From assembly GCF_009917385.1 (NCBI RefSeq), contig NZ_QWLJ01000006.1:62001-126000 (forward strand): a stretch of 64,000 nucleotides of DNA. Direction: 5' to 3'. A model generated the notes under the pieces. It was not told the DNA's origin and searched no databases. It was given only the letters and a program-made list of their open reading frames with translations. The position numbers and the translations under genes were made by a program. The DNA comes from Roseburia sp. 1XD42-34 (GTDB lineage Bacteria > Bacillota > Bacilli > Bacillales > Amphibacillaceae). How positions within the stretch are numbered: the first letter of the stretch is position 1; every line of letters begins with the position of its first letter. Shown here piece after piece: positions 18,581-28,064 of this stretch.

Positions 18581-20629
18581 ATGATGTCTTATCATTATGA
18601 AAAATATATTTACGCAAGAGGTTTTCTTTTAACTACAAAGAAGAACGATAATTTACTTGATTTGAAGTGGAACGAGATACGTAAGGGTGAATACTTCATT
18701 TATCTTCACCCTTACAGTAAATATGCTGTTGCAGAAAGTCAGAATAATTGGGTGTTCTTTATTGGTCATTGTATCGATACAATTAATGAAACGACTAGCT
18801 TAAACCGTATTTCTCAGATATTATTAAATAAGTTAACGCATAACTATGAAATGTTTTTAGACTATTTAGAAGTACTGGCTGGAAGATTTGCTATATTTAC
18901 TCATGTAAATGGTGAAACTTATATATATAATGATGCAACTGGTATGCAAAGTGTTTTTTATCACCAAAATATTATTTCAGTGGCCAGTCATGCAAAGCTT
19001 GTAGCCGAGGCGACAAACAGTAAAAATAGTTCTCAAATAAACATGGATTGGTTAAAAGAATCTGGCACATATCATTTACCTGGAAATTTTACCCCATATG
19101 AGAACGTGCGTTTCCTTCTACCCAATCATAGAAAAAATGTCAATTCTACTAATTTCGAAAGGTACTTTCCACGTGAGGATTTAACAGAAAAAAGTATTGA
19201 TGAAGTTGGAGATATGGTAATAAGTGAATCACAAAAGCAGTTAAAATTGCTGAAAGAAGAGTATAAATTACTATTTTCTCTTACTGGTGGTTTGGATAGT
19301 AGAACTACTTTAGCTACTATGAAAAATTTCGTTAATTCATCTATTGTATTTACATATTTTTATACTCATAGTCGGGATCAGAACTATAAAGGAAATAATT
19401 CGTTATATAAAGATAGAGATATTGTTAATGAAATAACTGAAAACATTCCTCTGAACCATCGCTTTTTACCAATTGACTACGCCAATAGCCAAAATAGTGA
19501 GTTTTTAAAACTAAGAGAAGTGTTGAGGGATAATACATTTTTAAACCATAATTCTTTATTGGCTAAATTGTATATTGATCATTTTAGCAATCAAAACTTT
19601 TTACATATTCGATCAAATATACAAGGAATAACAAAATCAAATTTCAGGAAAAAATTTCAGTTTAAAAGTAAAACTGCAAGTCTCTCCGATATAATAAAAT
19701 GTACAAATCCTTCATTGCTAGATGACGACTTAGCAGTCAGTGCGTTTACTAAGTGGCTAACAGAATATAACCCAAATGTTAAATACAATTACGATCCTTT
19801 TGATTTATTATATTGGGAAAGTAGAATGGGAACATGGCATTCACAATTAATTTTACAAAGTGATTTGGCTTTTAATACCCATACATTAATTAATTCGCAT
19901 TATATATTAAAGAATATGTTATCCTTGCCAAGAAAACAGAGAGAAGATAAACAAATATATTATCACATTATTGAAAAAGAATGGCCTGTTTTACTTTTTT
20001 GGGATATTAATAAAGATCAGGATTTAATTAAGGTAACTAAGCACCAACAGTCAAAAATTAGGAAGCTGAATTCTGGAATAAAAAATTTTAAAATTACTTA
20101 TCACTCGGGAAATACTTTAAACAATTCATATGTACCAATAAAGCACTATAAATCTAAAAGTAGTGACGTGTTTTACATTAAAAAGGAAGCTCCTCAAAAA
20201 GGAGATTATGCAACAGCGGAAATCCCTATCAATATTCCAGGTGAAAATCAAGAATACATATTAAATTTGGAGATTTGTAGCCCTTACAATAAACCCAAAA
20301 ATAGTGGTAGATTGAAGTATCAAGTTTTCTTAAATAAAGAACTATTACTAGAGGAAGATATAGCTAAATGGGGTTTAACCAATCAAATTTTTATTCCTTT
20401 GGATTCTAATAAGTCGCATCAAAACTTATCGATTAGAATTTTGGCACTTCGTGGGTGTGAAGAGTGGAATTGGGGAAAGGCAGCAAGAGTTAAAATAGAA
20501 AAGATTGAAGTAGTTGAAAAACCTGATGAAATGCCAAATAAATTGATCTTTTCAAGCCCGTTTTCTACGGTTGATGAAGAAAACTTAAAAGGAATTAAAA
20601 AAGTAATTTCAAAGCTATTTAACAAGTAA
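18581..20629 (+). CDS. Asparagine-synthase-like amidotransferase without the N-terminal nucleophile cysteine
   Basis: A 682-residue protein. Residues 1-190 have the fold signature of the class II glutaminase domain (LAGRFAIFTHVNGETYIYND), but the protein starts MMSYHYEK and has no Cys2, so ammonia release from glutamine by the usual mechanism is not expected. The ATP-pyrophosphatase loop is SLTGGLDSR (233-241), diverged from SGGxDS. From about residue 520 there is an extra beta-rich domain. Related proteins in O-antigen and capsule loci (WbpS-like) amidate uronic acids; with the uronate-forming dehydrogenase at 11871 a uronamide product is possible. That function is inferred. AAAGGTGG precedes the ATG. 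Confidence 0.78.
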   Translation: MMSYHYEKYIYARGFLLTTKKNDNLLDLKWNEIRKGEYFIYLHPYSKYAVAESQNNWVFFIGHCIDTINETTSLNRISQILLNKLTHNYEMFLDYLEVLAGRFAIFTHVNGETYIYNDATGMQSVFYHQNIISVASHAKLVAEATNSKNSSQINMDWLKESGTYHLPGNFTPYENVRFLLPNHRKNVNSTNFERYFPREDLTEKSIDEVGDMVISESQKQLKLLKEEYKLLFSLTGGLDSRTTLATMKNFVNSSIVFTYFYTHSRDQNYKGNNSLYKDRDIVNEITENIPLNHRFLPIDYANSQNSEFLKLREVLRDNTFLNHNSLLAKLYIDHFSNQNFLHIRSNIQGITKSNFRKKFQFKSKTASLSDIIKCTNPSLLDDDLAVSAFTKWLTEYNPNVKYNYDPFDLLYWESRMGTWHSQLILQSDLAFNTHTLINSHYILKNMLSLPRKQREDKQIYYHIIEKEWPVLLFWDINKDQDLIKVTKHQQSKIRKLNSGIKNFKITYHSGNTLNNSYVPIKHYKSKSSDVFYIKKEAPQKGDYATAEIPINIPGENQEYILNLEICSPYNKPKNSGRLKYQVFLNKELLLEEDIAKWGLTNQIFIPLDSNKSHQNLSIRILALRGCEEWNWGKAARVKIEKIEVVEKPDEMPNKLIFSSPFSTVDEENLKGIKKVISKLFNK

Positions 20630-20745
20630 ATCCTTTTTGATTTATTAATCTTTGCTTATCATTCTAGCTAAGCGCTTATATGTCCGATTTTTCGGTATCT
20701 TGATTTTAATAATTGTTTATAAGTACATTTTAGTGGGTGAACAAA

Positions 20746-22172
20746 TTGGTATTTAGTAATTTAGTATTTTTGTTTGTATTTCTACCATTGGTACTATTAT
20801 TTTATTTCATTGTGAGGAAAGAATTAAAAAATCTGGTATTGCTATTGGCGAGTTTAATTTTTTATGCATGGGGCGAGCCCGAGTATGTGCTATTAATGTT
20901 ATTTTCAATTATATTAAACTATGTTTTTGGCTTACTTATAAATAAATATAAAACTAATGTAACGTATAAAAAGCATTTTTAATATTAGCTATATTGGGAA
21001 ATCTTCTTATATTAGGCTATTTTAAATATGCTAATTTCTTAGTAAATAACATTAATAATTTATTAAATTTATCTATAGAAATAGAAACTATTCCCTTGCC
21101 AATTGGCATATCTTTTTTTACATTCCAAGCAATGAGCTATATTATAGATGTTTATAGAAGAGATGTTGAGGTACAAAAGAACTTTATTTCCTTATCTTTA
21201 TATATTTCTTTATTCCCTCAATTAGTAGCTGGACCAATTGTTAGGTACAATACTATTTCACAACAAATAAAGAAAAGGTTTACTAATATAGATAAATTTG
21301 CTGAGGGCATTAAGAGATTTATAGAAGGACTTGCTAAGAAAGTTATTTTAGCAAATTCTTTTGGCGAAATTGCTGATTCTGTATTTAGTACATCACCAGA
21401 CAATCTAAGCGTTGCAGCGACTTGGATAGGAATTGCAGCGTACTCATTACAGATCTACTTTGATTTTTCCGGATATAGTGATATGGCAATAGGTCTTGGC
21501 AAAATGTTTGGATTTGATTTCTTAGAAAACTTTAATTATCCGTATATTTCGAGATCAGTTTCAGAATTTTGGAGGAGATGGCATATATCACTTGGGAGTT
21601 GGTTTAGAGACTACTTATACATTCCTTTAGGGGGAAATCGAAAAGGGTTGTATAAGACAGTTAGAAACCTATTAATTGTTTGGACGGTTACTGGTTTTTG
21701 GCATGGTGCTAGTTGGACATTTATTATTTGGGGCTTTTATTTTGGAATCTTTATTACCCTTGAGCGTTTTGGATTAGAGAAATTTCTATTCAAATTAAAA
21801 AAGCCTTTTCAACATTTATACTTACTTTTGGTAGTCATGATTGGTTGGGTTTTCTTTAGAGCAGATGATTTTAGTTACTCTTTAAAGTATTTACAAACAA
21901 TGTTTGGATTAAACCATACTAATTTTATTGATGGAAGTGTGTACATATATTTAAACGATTACTGGATTATATTTTCGCTAGGCTTAATTTTTAGCATTCC
22001 AATCGTTCCTTGGATGAAAAAGAAGTATATTGAATTAGCTGGCGAATATAAAACAGTATTAGTGTATTTAATTTCATTTATTCTACCGTTTATATATATG
22101 GTAATAATGGTTTGCGTAATGATTCTCTTAGTTAATTCAACATACAATCCCTTTATTTATTTTAGATTTTAA
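20746..22172 (+). pseudogene. MBOAT-family polysaccharide O-acyltransferase, split by a frameshift
   Basis: Two reading frames, 20746-20982 and the frame open from 20994 to 22172, together form one AlgI/DltB-like membrane-bound O-acyltransferase of about 475 residues, the normal family length. The first ends KTNVTYKKHF; the second resumes in the -1 frame. Reading AAAGCATTTTTAATA across the break restores an unbroken hydrophobic helix, so the change equals the loss of one A from the AAAAA run near 20966-20971. The downstream part has FWRRWHISLGSWFRDYLYIPLGG and the catalytic-histidine motif GFWHGASW. It should pass acetyl groups across the membrane to its DHHW partner. It may be a true null allele, a phase-variable or recoded gene, or a sequencing error. 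The start is TTG 20746 or GTG 20737; the ribosome binding site is weak. Confidence 0.82.
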
Positions 22173-22188
22173 TTGGAGTTGCTAATAT

Positions 22189-23400
22189 ATGAATAAGCAC
22201 GGAAAATTAATTTTAATTAGTTTATTTATTACTTATATTTTTATAATAGGTATTTATCTGATGTTAACACCAGATAATGCAAAGTCTAATACAGAAAATA
22301 GGGAAATGGCTCAAAAGCCAAATCTTTCATATGATTCATTTGGGAAGGGTACTTTTATGAAAGAATTCGAAGATTATTTTACTGATCAGTTCCCCGGTAG
22401 AGACGTTTGGTTAAAGAGTTATTTAAATTACCAAAGGATGGTTGACAAGACCTATGTAAATGGTTTCTATATTACGGAGGATAATTGGATTCTCAATAAA
22501 CCTGTTCATACTTCATATAAGAATCAAATAGACTTATCCACTAACAAAGTTAATGAATTTGGAAAATATTTAAAGAAAAAGGACATAGATTTTTATTATT
22601 TTTCAGCTCCGCATAAGGCCAGTATGTTTAGAGAAATGTTACCTGATTATATAGAAAGGGGAAATGAATTAAAAAGTGTTAATTATTTTATGTCTAATCT
22701 TGATAAAAATGTAGTTACATCATTAGATATGGTTGAGAAGTTTAAAAAAAATTTCACGTTAGATGAATTAAAAGATATGTATTTTCAAACAGACCACCAT
22801 TGGAATATATATGGGGCATTTGAAGGATATAAAATGATAGTGGATGTATTAGATAAAAATGGTTTACAAAAGGATAAAGATAAATATGTGGATGTTAATT
22901 CATATAAAAAAGAATGTATATCACCTAATAAATTATTTCTAGGTAGTACTAATAGACAATTGTATATGGCTATCAAGTCTGATGATAATAAGGATATGTG
23001 TACTTTAACTAATCGAGAAATTTTTTTGGATTATGAAGTTAGACAAGGAAATAAAAAAGTAAAACCTTTTGATTTATATGCTAGAGCTTTAGATGATGAA
23101 AATAACAACATAATAGATTATGGGGAGATATTTACTAATAATAAAAGGGAAATTAATATTGTTAATAATAAAAATAGGGGTAGAGAAAACATTTTAATTA
23201 TAAAGGATTCATATGCTAACCCAATAATTTATCATATAGCTCAGCATTTTTATAAGACTACAGTTTATGACCCAAGACATAATAAAGATAGGACAATAAA
23301 AGATTTTATAGATAAAGAGGACTTCGATTCTGTAGCGATCTTATACAATAGCTCACACCTTAGAGGAGTAAACTATAATTTTTTTGATCTACCTAAATAG
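22189..23400 (+). CDS. DHHW / AlgX-like SGNH O-acetyltransferase partner
   Basis: A 403-residue protein with an N-terminal membrane anchor (about residues 5-24) and an outer domain. The DHHW signature is TDHHWNIYG at 202-205, and IIKDSYANP near the C-terminus is the serine block of the SGNH-like AlgX/AlgJ fold. Proteins of this family take the acetyl group delivered by an MBOAT partner and place it on polysaccharide outside the cell. It lies 16 bp after the MBOAT gene and should be cotranscribed. It is intact although its partner is frameshifted. Confidence 0.87.
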   Translation: MNKHGKLILISLFITYIFIIGIYLMLTPDNAKSNTENREMAQKPNLSYDSFGKGTFMKEFEDYFTDQFPGRDVWLKSYLNYQRMVDKTYVNGFYITEDNWILNKPVHTSYKNQIDLSTNKVNEFGKYLKKKDIDFYYFSAPHKASMFREMLPDYIERGNELKSVNYFMSNLDKNVVTSLDMVEKFKKNFTLDELKDMYFQTDHHWNIYGAFEGYKMIVDVLDKNGLQKDKDKYVDVNSYKKECISPNKLFLGSTNRQLYMAIKSDDNKDMCTLTNREIFLDYEVRQGNKKVKPFDLYARALDDENNNIIDYGEIFTNNKREINIVNNKNRGRENILIIKDSYANPIIYHIAQHFYKTTVYDPRHNKDRTIKDFIDKEDFDSVAILYNSSHLRGVNYNFFDLPK

Positions 23401-23503
23401 ATTTGCTGAAAAGAGATCAACATTACAAGTCTATTTTTATATGACTTTCATAGTAGTAATTTAAAAAAGGATCTACATTCTGTCTGTTTTATATTACTTA
23501 TCA

Positions 23504-23532
23504 TTGTTAAAATGAGTCTAAAGTATTATAAT
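23504..23532 (+). promoter_or_regulatory. Sigma-A promoter of the glucosaminidase gene
   Basis: TTGTTA (23504-23509) and TATAAT (23527-23532) with a 17-bp spacer, 35 bp before the start codon. It separates the autolysin gene from the O-acetylation genes. Confidence 0.75.
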
Positions 23533-23566
23533 AAACTTGTATTCTAATAATTGAAAGGAGCAAAAA

Positions 23567-26560
23567 ATGTGTAAAAATAAAAAAGCCTTTTTAAGTATTT
23601 TCATCATCACAATGGTTATATTGCAAGTTTTGTATCCAGTTTCAGCGTGGGCCTCTGGGAAAAATAATATAGCAACTAGAGAGGCTAACAATCACCTTTT
23701 ATTTCAAACTAACAAGGATATAAATGTAAATGATGAGTTGTTGGTTAAAAAAGACACTTTCTTGTATGGTTATAAAGAAGAAGAAATGGTGCGCTTAGAA
23801 TTTGGAGATACATATATAACCATTCCTGCTTCATCTGTTAATGAAATAGCATCAGACACTAGTTCACCAGAATTTCAAACAAATACTGAAAACCTTAATG
23901 GGAAGAAAGAGCTTCTAACAAAAGGAACTCCTTTATATTCCATAGAACCTGACGAGCAAATTCGAGTTATTCTGAATAAGGATAGTGAATATTTTGTTTA
24001 TGAGAATAGCTTAGGATTACAAGTTCTTTGTATAGGAAATATAGAATATTACTTTAGTGAAGAAGATAGATTAAAAGCCATTAAAGAGTTAGAAAGTAGT
24101 ACAGATGAAGAAGAAAAAATGGATGAAAGTACAGAAGGTGAAGAGCCTAAAGAAGAACAAGCTAATGAAAATAATGAAAAATCTCCAAATGAGCAGGAAT
24201 CGGGAGATGATCAAGCAGTTAATAATGAAAGATCTGATATTAAGGAAGTAGAAAAAGATAAAAGCCTAGAAGATTTATTAGATAAGGAACAAGACAAGAA
24301 TCAAAAAGATCAAAATACCAATGAAAAACAATTGGAAGAAAACAATGTTGCATCTTCTGCGATAAAAGAGTTTAGTAGGGTTTCTAAAGCTAACCCATGG
24401 GAAAATGTGAAATCTAAATATTTCGAAGTAACCAAAGATAGCTTGATGATTTATGATAATAGAAGTGGATCATTGAGACCTGTGGGAGAATTAAAGAAAG
24501 GTCAAGTATATCCTAGGGTCAGTGATTATGGTAATTGGCATCGAATTCAGTATGGAGATATTTATGGTTACGTTAAAAAAGCTGATACAATTCCTTCTAG
24601 TGGACAAAAATTAAAAAATGAAAATGATCAATATTCAAATCAATCTAGAACTTTTACTGCGAAACAAGATATTGTAGTATATGATAATACTTCAGGTAAA
24701 TTAGTACCATATGGGGTTATTAGTTCAGGTGAAAGCTATCCTATAGCCACAGATTATGGGAATTGGTGGCGAGTCGTCTTTGCAGATCGAGTTGGATATG
24801 TTAGAAAAAGTGAAGCAAAAATAGAGTTTTCCAAAAGTGATAAATACTTTAAAGCTGATGGCAATATAGCTGTTTACGATAACCGAGGAAGCGGCTCATT
24901 AAAAAAAGTCGGTGAACTGACAAAAGGTCAAGTATATCCACGTGTAAGCGACTATGGCAATTGGCATCGTATCCAATTTGGAAATTATTATGGGTATGTG
25001 AAAAAATCAGGAACATCTTTTGCAAAAGGTAACGAAATTAAGAATAAAAATAAAAACTACAGTAACCAAAAACGAACATTTACAGCTTTAAAATCAGTAA
25101 CAGTCTATGATAACTCATCGGGAAATTTAACCCCTTTTGGAAAGATTGATAAAGGAGTAGAGTTTTCAATAGCCACAGATTATGGGAATTGGTGGCGGGT
25201 CATCTTTGCAGATCGAGTTGGATATGTTAAAAAAGATGAAGTGAAAACAAAATTTCTTAGCGGAGATAACAGTTATTTCCGTGTTTTAAAAGAAAACGTA
25301 GCGGTGTATGATAATAGATCAGGTAGTTTGAAAAAAGTTGGAGAACTTAGGAAAGGTCAAAGCTATTCAATTTTGAGTAATTATGGAAATTGGTGGCGCG
25401 TAAATTATGGTGATTTCTATGGATATGTCAGAAAGTCCGATACTGGATACGCTACGAAAAAAGAGATAAAGAATTTAAATACAAAGTATAGACATTCCCG
25501 GGATAAAATTAAGGCTAAGCAAAATGTAACTGTATATGACAATAGTACAGGCAAATTGGTCCCTTTTGGAGAGATTGAAAAGGGAACAGTATACCCTATC
25601 GCCACAAACTATGGAAATTGGTGGCGTATTGTTTACTTAGACCGAGTAGGATATATTAAGAAAAGTCAAGTTGAAGCATATGGTATAGATAAAACAAAAT
25701 ATGATTTATCCTTGTCTAAAGCAGTAAATATCCAAATGACAGCCACACCGCAAACAGATAAAAAGTATAAGACGTTTGTATCAAAAGCGTATATAAAAGA
25801 TGGAAAAGTTACTGCTACGACCTTAAATGTTAGGGGTGGTCCAGGATCAAGTTACTGGATAGTAGGGCAGCTTTCTAAAGGTGCTAATGTTGACATCATT
25901 AAAGAAGTAAATGGATGGTATCAAATAGATTTTAAACAACGATGGGTCAATGCGAGCCCAGAGGATGTCAGATATTATTTAGATCCAAATAATTTCATCA
26001 ATGATGAAAGACAGAAGTTTCAATTCTTGGATTTGGCAAGATCAAGTGATGTAACAGCAAGTGTACTAAATAATTATTTGCGAGGCAAAGGTAAATTAGC
26101 TGGTCAAGGCCAAGCGTTTGTTGATGCAAGCCGCATTAATGGGATCAACGATATTTACCTAGTATCTCATGCTGTTTTAGAAACTGGTAACGGAACTTCC
26201 ACTTTAGCTCGAGGTGTAAAGTATAAAGGTGTCACCGTATATAATATGTTTGGAATTGGTGCTTATGATTCATGTCCAGTTGATTGTGGTGCTAAAAAAG
26301 CATATGAAGAAGGGTGGACTACGCCATATAAGGCAATTGTAGGAGGAGCTAAATTTATTGGTAATGGCTATATAAATAATGGATTAAATACATTGTATAA
26401 GATGAGATGGAACCCTAAGGCCATGGATGATACGGGTAGATTTGGAAAGCAATATGCAACTGATATTGGCTGGGCTTCGAAGCAAGTTTATACAATGTAT
26501 AATCTATACCAAGAAATTGGTAGCTATAACTTATATCTTGATGTTCCTGATTACAAATAA
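23567..26560 (+). CDS. Secreted repeat-rich endo-beta-N-acetylglucosaminidase (LytD/GH73-like)
   Basis: A 997-residue cell-wall hydrolase. Signal peptide about 1-29 (ending SAWA). Residues about 165-270 are a Glu/Lys/Asn-rich linker. Residues 283-704 hold six SH3-like wall-binding repeats of about 70 residues in the order A-B-A-B-A-B, each with a YDNxSG...YGNWxR...GYVxK core. A canonical SH3_3 domain (LNVRGGPGSSYWIVGQL) lies at about 748-805. The glucosaminidase domain is about 815-985, with catalytic Glu872 in SHAVLETGNGTS and NMFGIGAYD. It should cleave the glycan strand of peptidoglycan. AAAGGAG precedes the ATG, and it has its own promoter and terminator. Confidence 0.93.
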   Translation: MCKNKKAFLSIFIITMVILQVLYPVSAWASGKNNIATREANNHLLFQTNKDINVNDELLVKKDTFLYGYKEEEMVRLEFGDTYITIPASSVNEIASDTSSPEFQTNTENLNGKKELLTKGTPLYSIEPDEQIRVILNKDSEYFVYENSLGLQVLCIGNIEYYFSEEDRLKAIKELESSTDEEEKMDESTEGEEPKEEQANENNEKSPNEQESGDDQAVNNERSDIKEVEKDKSLEDLLDKEQDKNQKDQNTNEKQLEENNVASSAIKEFSRVSKANPWENVKSKYFEVTKDSLMIYDNRSGSLRPVGELKKGQVYPRVSDYGNWHRIQYGDIYGYVKKADTIPSSGQKLKNENDQYSNQSRTFTAKQDIVVYDNTSGKLVPYGVISSGESYPIATDYGNWWRVVFADRVGYVRKSEAKIEFSKSDKYFKADGNIAVYDNRGSGSLKKVGELTKGQVYPRVSDYGNWHRIQFGNYYGYVKKSGTSFAKGNEIKNKNKNYSNQKRTFTALKSVTVYDNSSGNLTPFGKIDKGVEFSIATDYGNWWRVIFADRVGYVKKDEVKTKFLSGDNSYFRVLKENVAVYDNRSGSLKKVGELRKGQSYSILSNYGNWWRVNYGDFYGYVRKSDTGYATKKEIKNLNTKYRHSRDKIKAKQNVTVYDNSTGKLVPFGEIEKGTVYPIATNYGNWWRIVYLDRVGYIKKSQVEAYGIDKTKYDLSLSKAVNIQMTATPQTDKKYKTFVSKAYIKDGKVTATTLNVRGGPGSSYWIVGQLSKGANVDIIKEVNGWYQIDFKQRWVNASPEDVRYYLDPNNFINDERQKFQFLDLARSSDVTASVLNNYLRGKGKLAGQGQAFVDASRINGINDIYLVSHAVLETGNGTSTLARGVKYKGVTVYNMFGIGAYDSCPVDCGAKKAYEEGWTTPYKAIVGGAKFIGNGYINNGLNTLYKMRWNPKAMDDTGRFGKQYATDIGWASKQVYTMYNLYQEIGSYNLYLDVPDYK
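24414..25680 (+). repeat. Six tandem in-gene SH3-like repeats (three A-B pairs)
   Basis: Units start near 24414, 24647, 24842, 25074, 25270 and 25507. The A-B pair has a period of about 426 bp (142 codons). Parts are almost identical at DNA level, for example 24743-24812 against 25169-25238, so recent duplication or gene conversion is likely. Confidence 0.85.
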
Positions 26561-26578
26561 TTTTTATACTGATTCTAC

Positions 26579-26632
26579 AAAACTACTATCAGTACCTAAG
26601 TGGATACGGTACTGATGGTAGTTGTTTTTTTA
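26579..26632 (+). terminator. Terminator of the glucosaminidase gene
   Basis: AACTACTATCAGTACC pairs fully with GGTACTGATGGTAGTT across an 11-nt loop, followed by a run of seven T. It lies 20 bp after the stop codon. Confidence 0.95.
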
Positions 26633-26633
26633 A

Positions 26634-26840
26634 AAGATAAGAAAGTATAAAAATTGTTGCTTTGAGGATACGGACTTAACGGAATAACCACATCCGGCGT
26701 TGGAGCCCAGCAACTAGGCAACTTCACGAATCGCCCTACGATAAGTCACCATCGGTTCGTGCCTCACCGTGGTTCCTTTATCTCAGTTGCTTCGTTCCAG
26801 TTGTTGTGTTGCTAAACGGGCGCCCCGCGCCTTTGTTATG
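26634..26840 (+). repeat. Dispersed repeat family A, copy A2 (internally deleted)
   Basis: It starts AAGATAAGAAAGTATAAAA and includes GGAATAACCACATCCGG, CACGAATCGCCCTACGATA and GTCACCATCGGTTCG, ending GCTAAACGGGCGCC and CGCGCCTTTGTTATG. It lacks the GAGGAAGACCGACTAAA to TATACCCC segment present in A1 and A3. It begins right after the glucosaminidase terminator. Confidence 0.8.
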
Positions 26841-26936
26841 TATAGGAATTTAAAATAATTACTCTATGATTAGAATTACGACATATTATATGGTAAAATT
26901 ACAATGAAGTTAACTTAATAGTAAGAGGTGCTACAT

Positions 26937-28022
26937 ATGCTCCACATCTCAGAATGGATAATAGCTTTTATTATCTCGATGTTAACAGCTCTATTAGTGA
27001 CACCAATCATAAAAAAGCTGGCGTTTTGTTTAAAAGCTATTGATAAGCCTGATAATAATCGTAAGAACCATGATGGAGACAAAGCTAGCTTAGGTGGGCT
27101 TGCTATCTTCATTGGAGCTGTTGCTGGTTTCTTATATTTACAGCCAGAGCATCCACAAATGAGCGCAATCATCATTGGCGCTATGATTATGTTACTTACA
27201 GGTTTGATTGATGATATTTTTGAATTGAAACCGTATTATAAATTATTTGGACAGATAACAGCAGCGGTAGTTGTTGTGTCTTCTGGGCTAGTCATCGAAA
27301 AGTTGACAATTCCTTTTTTGGGGACTGTTTATTTAGAAGGGTTGGCATTTGTCATAACGATAATTTGGATTGTAGGAGCTTCTAATGCTATCAATCTGAT
27401 CGATGGATTGGATGGTTTAGCTGCAGGTGTTTCAGCAATAGGGTTATCTAGTATTCTAGTAATGGCAGTCATGGATTACCGAGTCGTAGTTGCTTATTTA
27501 TGTATTGTATTAATTGGAAGCTGCCTAGGCTTTCTATACCATAATTTTTATCCTGCAAAAATTTTTATGGGAGATACAGGCGCCTTGTTTCTTGGGTATT
27601 CGATTGCTATCGTGTCTATGATGGGGCTATTTAAAAATGTTGCGTTTTTTAGTTTTATTATCCCGATTATCGTCATAGCAATTCCTATTTTTGATACAAC
27701 ACTTGCGATTATTAGAAGAATAATCAATCAGCAAGGAATAGCGACAGCTGATAAGCAGCATATTCATTACCAGCTTGTGAAAATGGGATATAGCCACAGA
27801 ACAGCTGTATTAATCATATATGCTTTCAGTATCTTTTTTGGATTATTAGCAATTTCTTTTAATAGTAGTACCCTGCTAGCCTCTAGCATTATTTTTATTA
27901 TTGCTTTAATTGGAATACAAGTAATAGCTGAATTAGCAGGAATTGTATTAAAGGGGAAGCAACCTATAATAGGAAGTATGAGAAAAGTACTAGGGATAAA
28001 TAAAACAGACCAAATAAAATAA
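26937..28022 (+). CDS. tagO: Undecaprenyl-phosphate N-acetylglucosaminyl-1-phosphate transferase
   Basis: A 361-residue polytopic enzyme of the MraY/WecA family that puts GlcNAc-1-phosphate on undecaprenyl phosphate, the first step of wall teichoic acid synthesis and often of other surface polymers. Visible motifs are the first-loop NHDGDKASLGG, the DD motif in TGLIDDIFELKPY, NLIDGLDGLAAG, the FMGDTGALFLGY block and the HIHY motif near DKQH. I place the start at ATG 26937, 6 bp after AAGAGGTG; an upstream in-frame GTG lies inside that site. TGG-TAAAAT at 26891-26899 may be an extended -10. It opens the teichoic acid locus. Confidence 0.94.
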   Translation: MLHISEWIIAFIISMLTALLVTPIIKKLAFCLKAIDKPDNNRKNHDGDKASLGGLAIFIGAVAGFLYLQPEHPQMSAIIIGAMIMLLTGLIDDIFELKPYYKLFGQITAAVVVVSSGLVIEKLTIPFLGTVYLEGLAFVITIIWIVGASNAINLIDGLDGLAAGVSAIGLSSILVMAVMDYRVVVAYLCIVLIGSCLGFLYHNFYPAKIFMGDTGALFLGYSIAIVSMMGLFKNVAFFSFIIPIIVIAIPIFDTTLAIIRRIINQQGIATADKQHIHYQLVKMGYSHRTAVLIIYAFSIFFGLLAISFNSSTLLASSIIFIIALIGIQVIAELAGIVLKGKQPIIGSMRKVLGINKTDQIK

Positions 28023-28058
28023 TCCTTTCGTTTACATGTAAACGAAAGGATTATTTTT
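28016..28058. terminator. Bidirectional terminator between tagO and the LCP gene
   Basis: AATAATCCTTTCGTTTAC and its perfect complement face each other across two bases, flanked by A on the left and T on the right, so it can end transcripts from both sides. Confidence 0.93.
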
Positions 28059-28064
28059 GTTCAA

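Noticed and set aside
24414..25680. CRISPR-like or other repeat array
   Set aside because: The repeats are long, in frame and encode wall-binding domains, so they are not a CRISPR array. None was seen elsewhere in the window.
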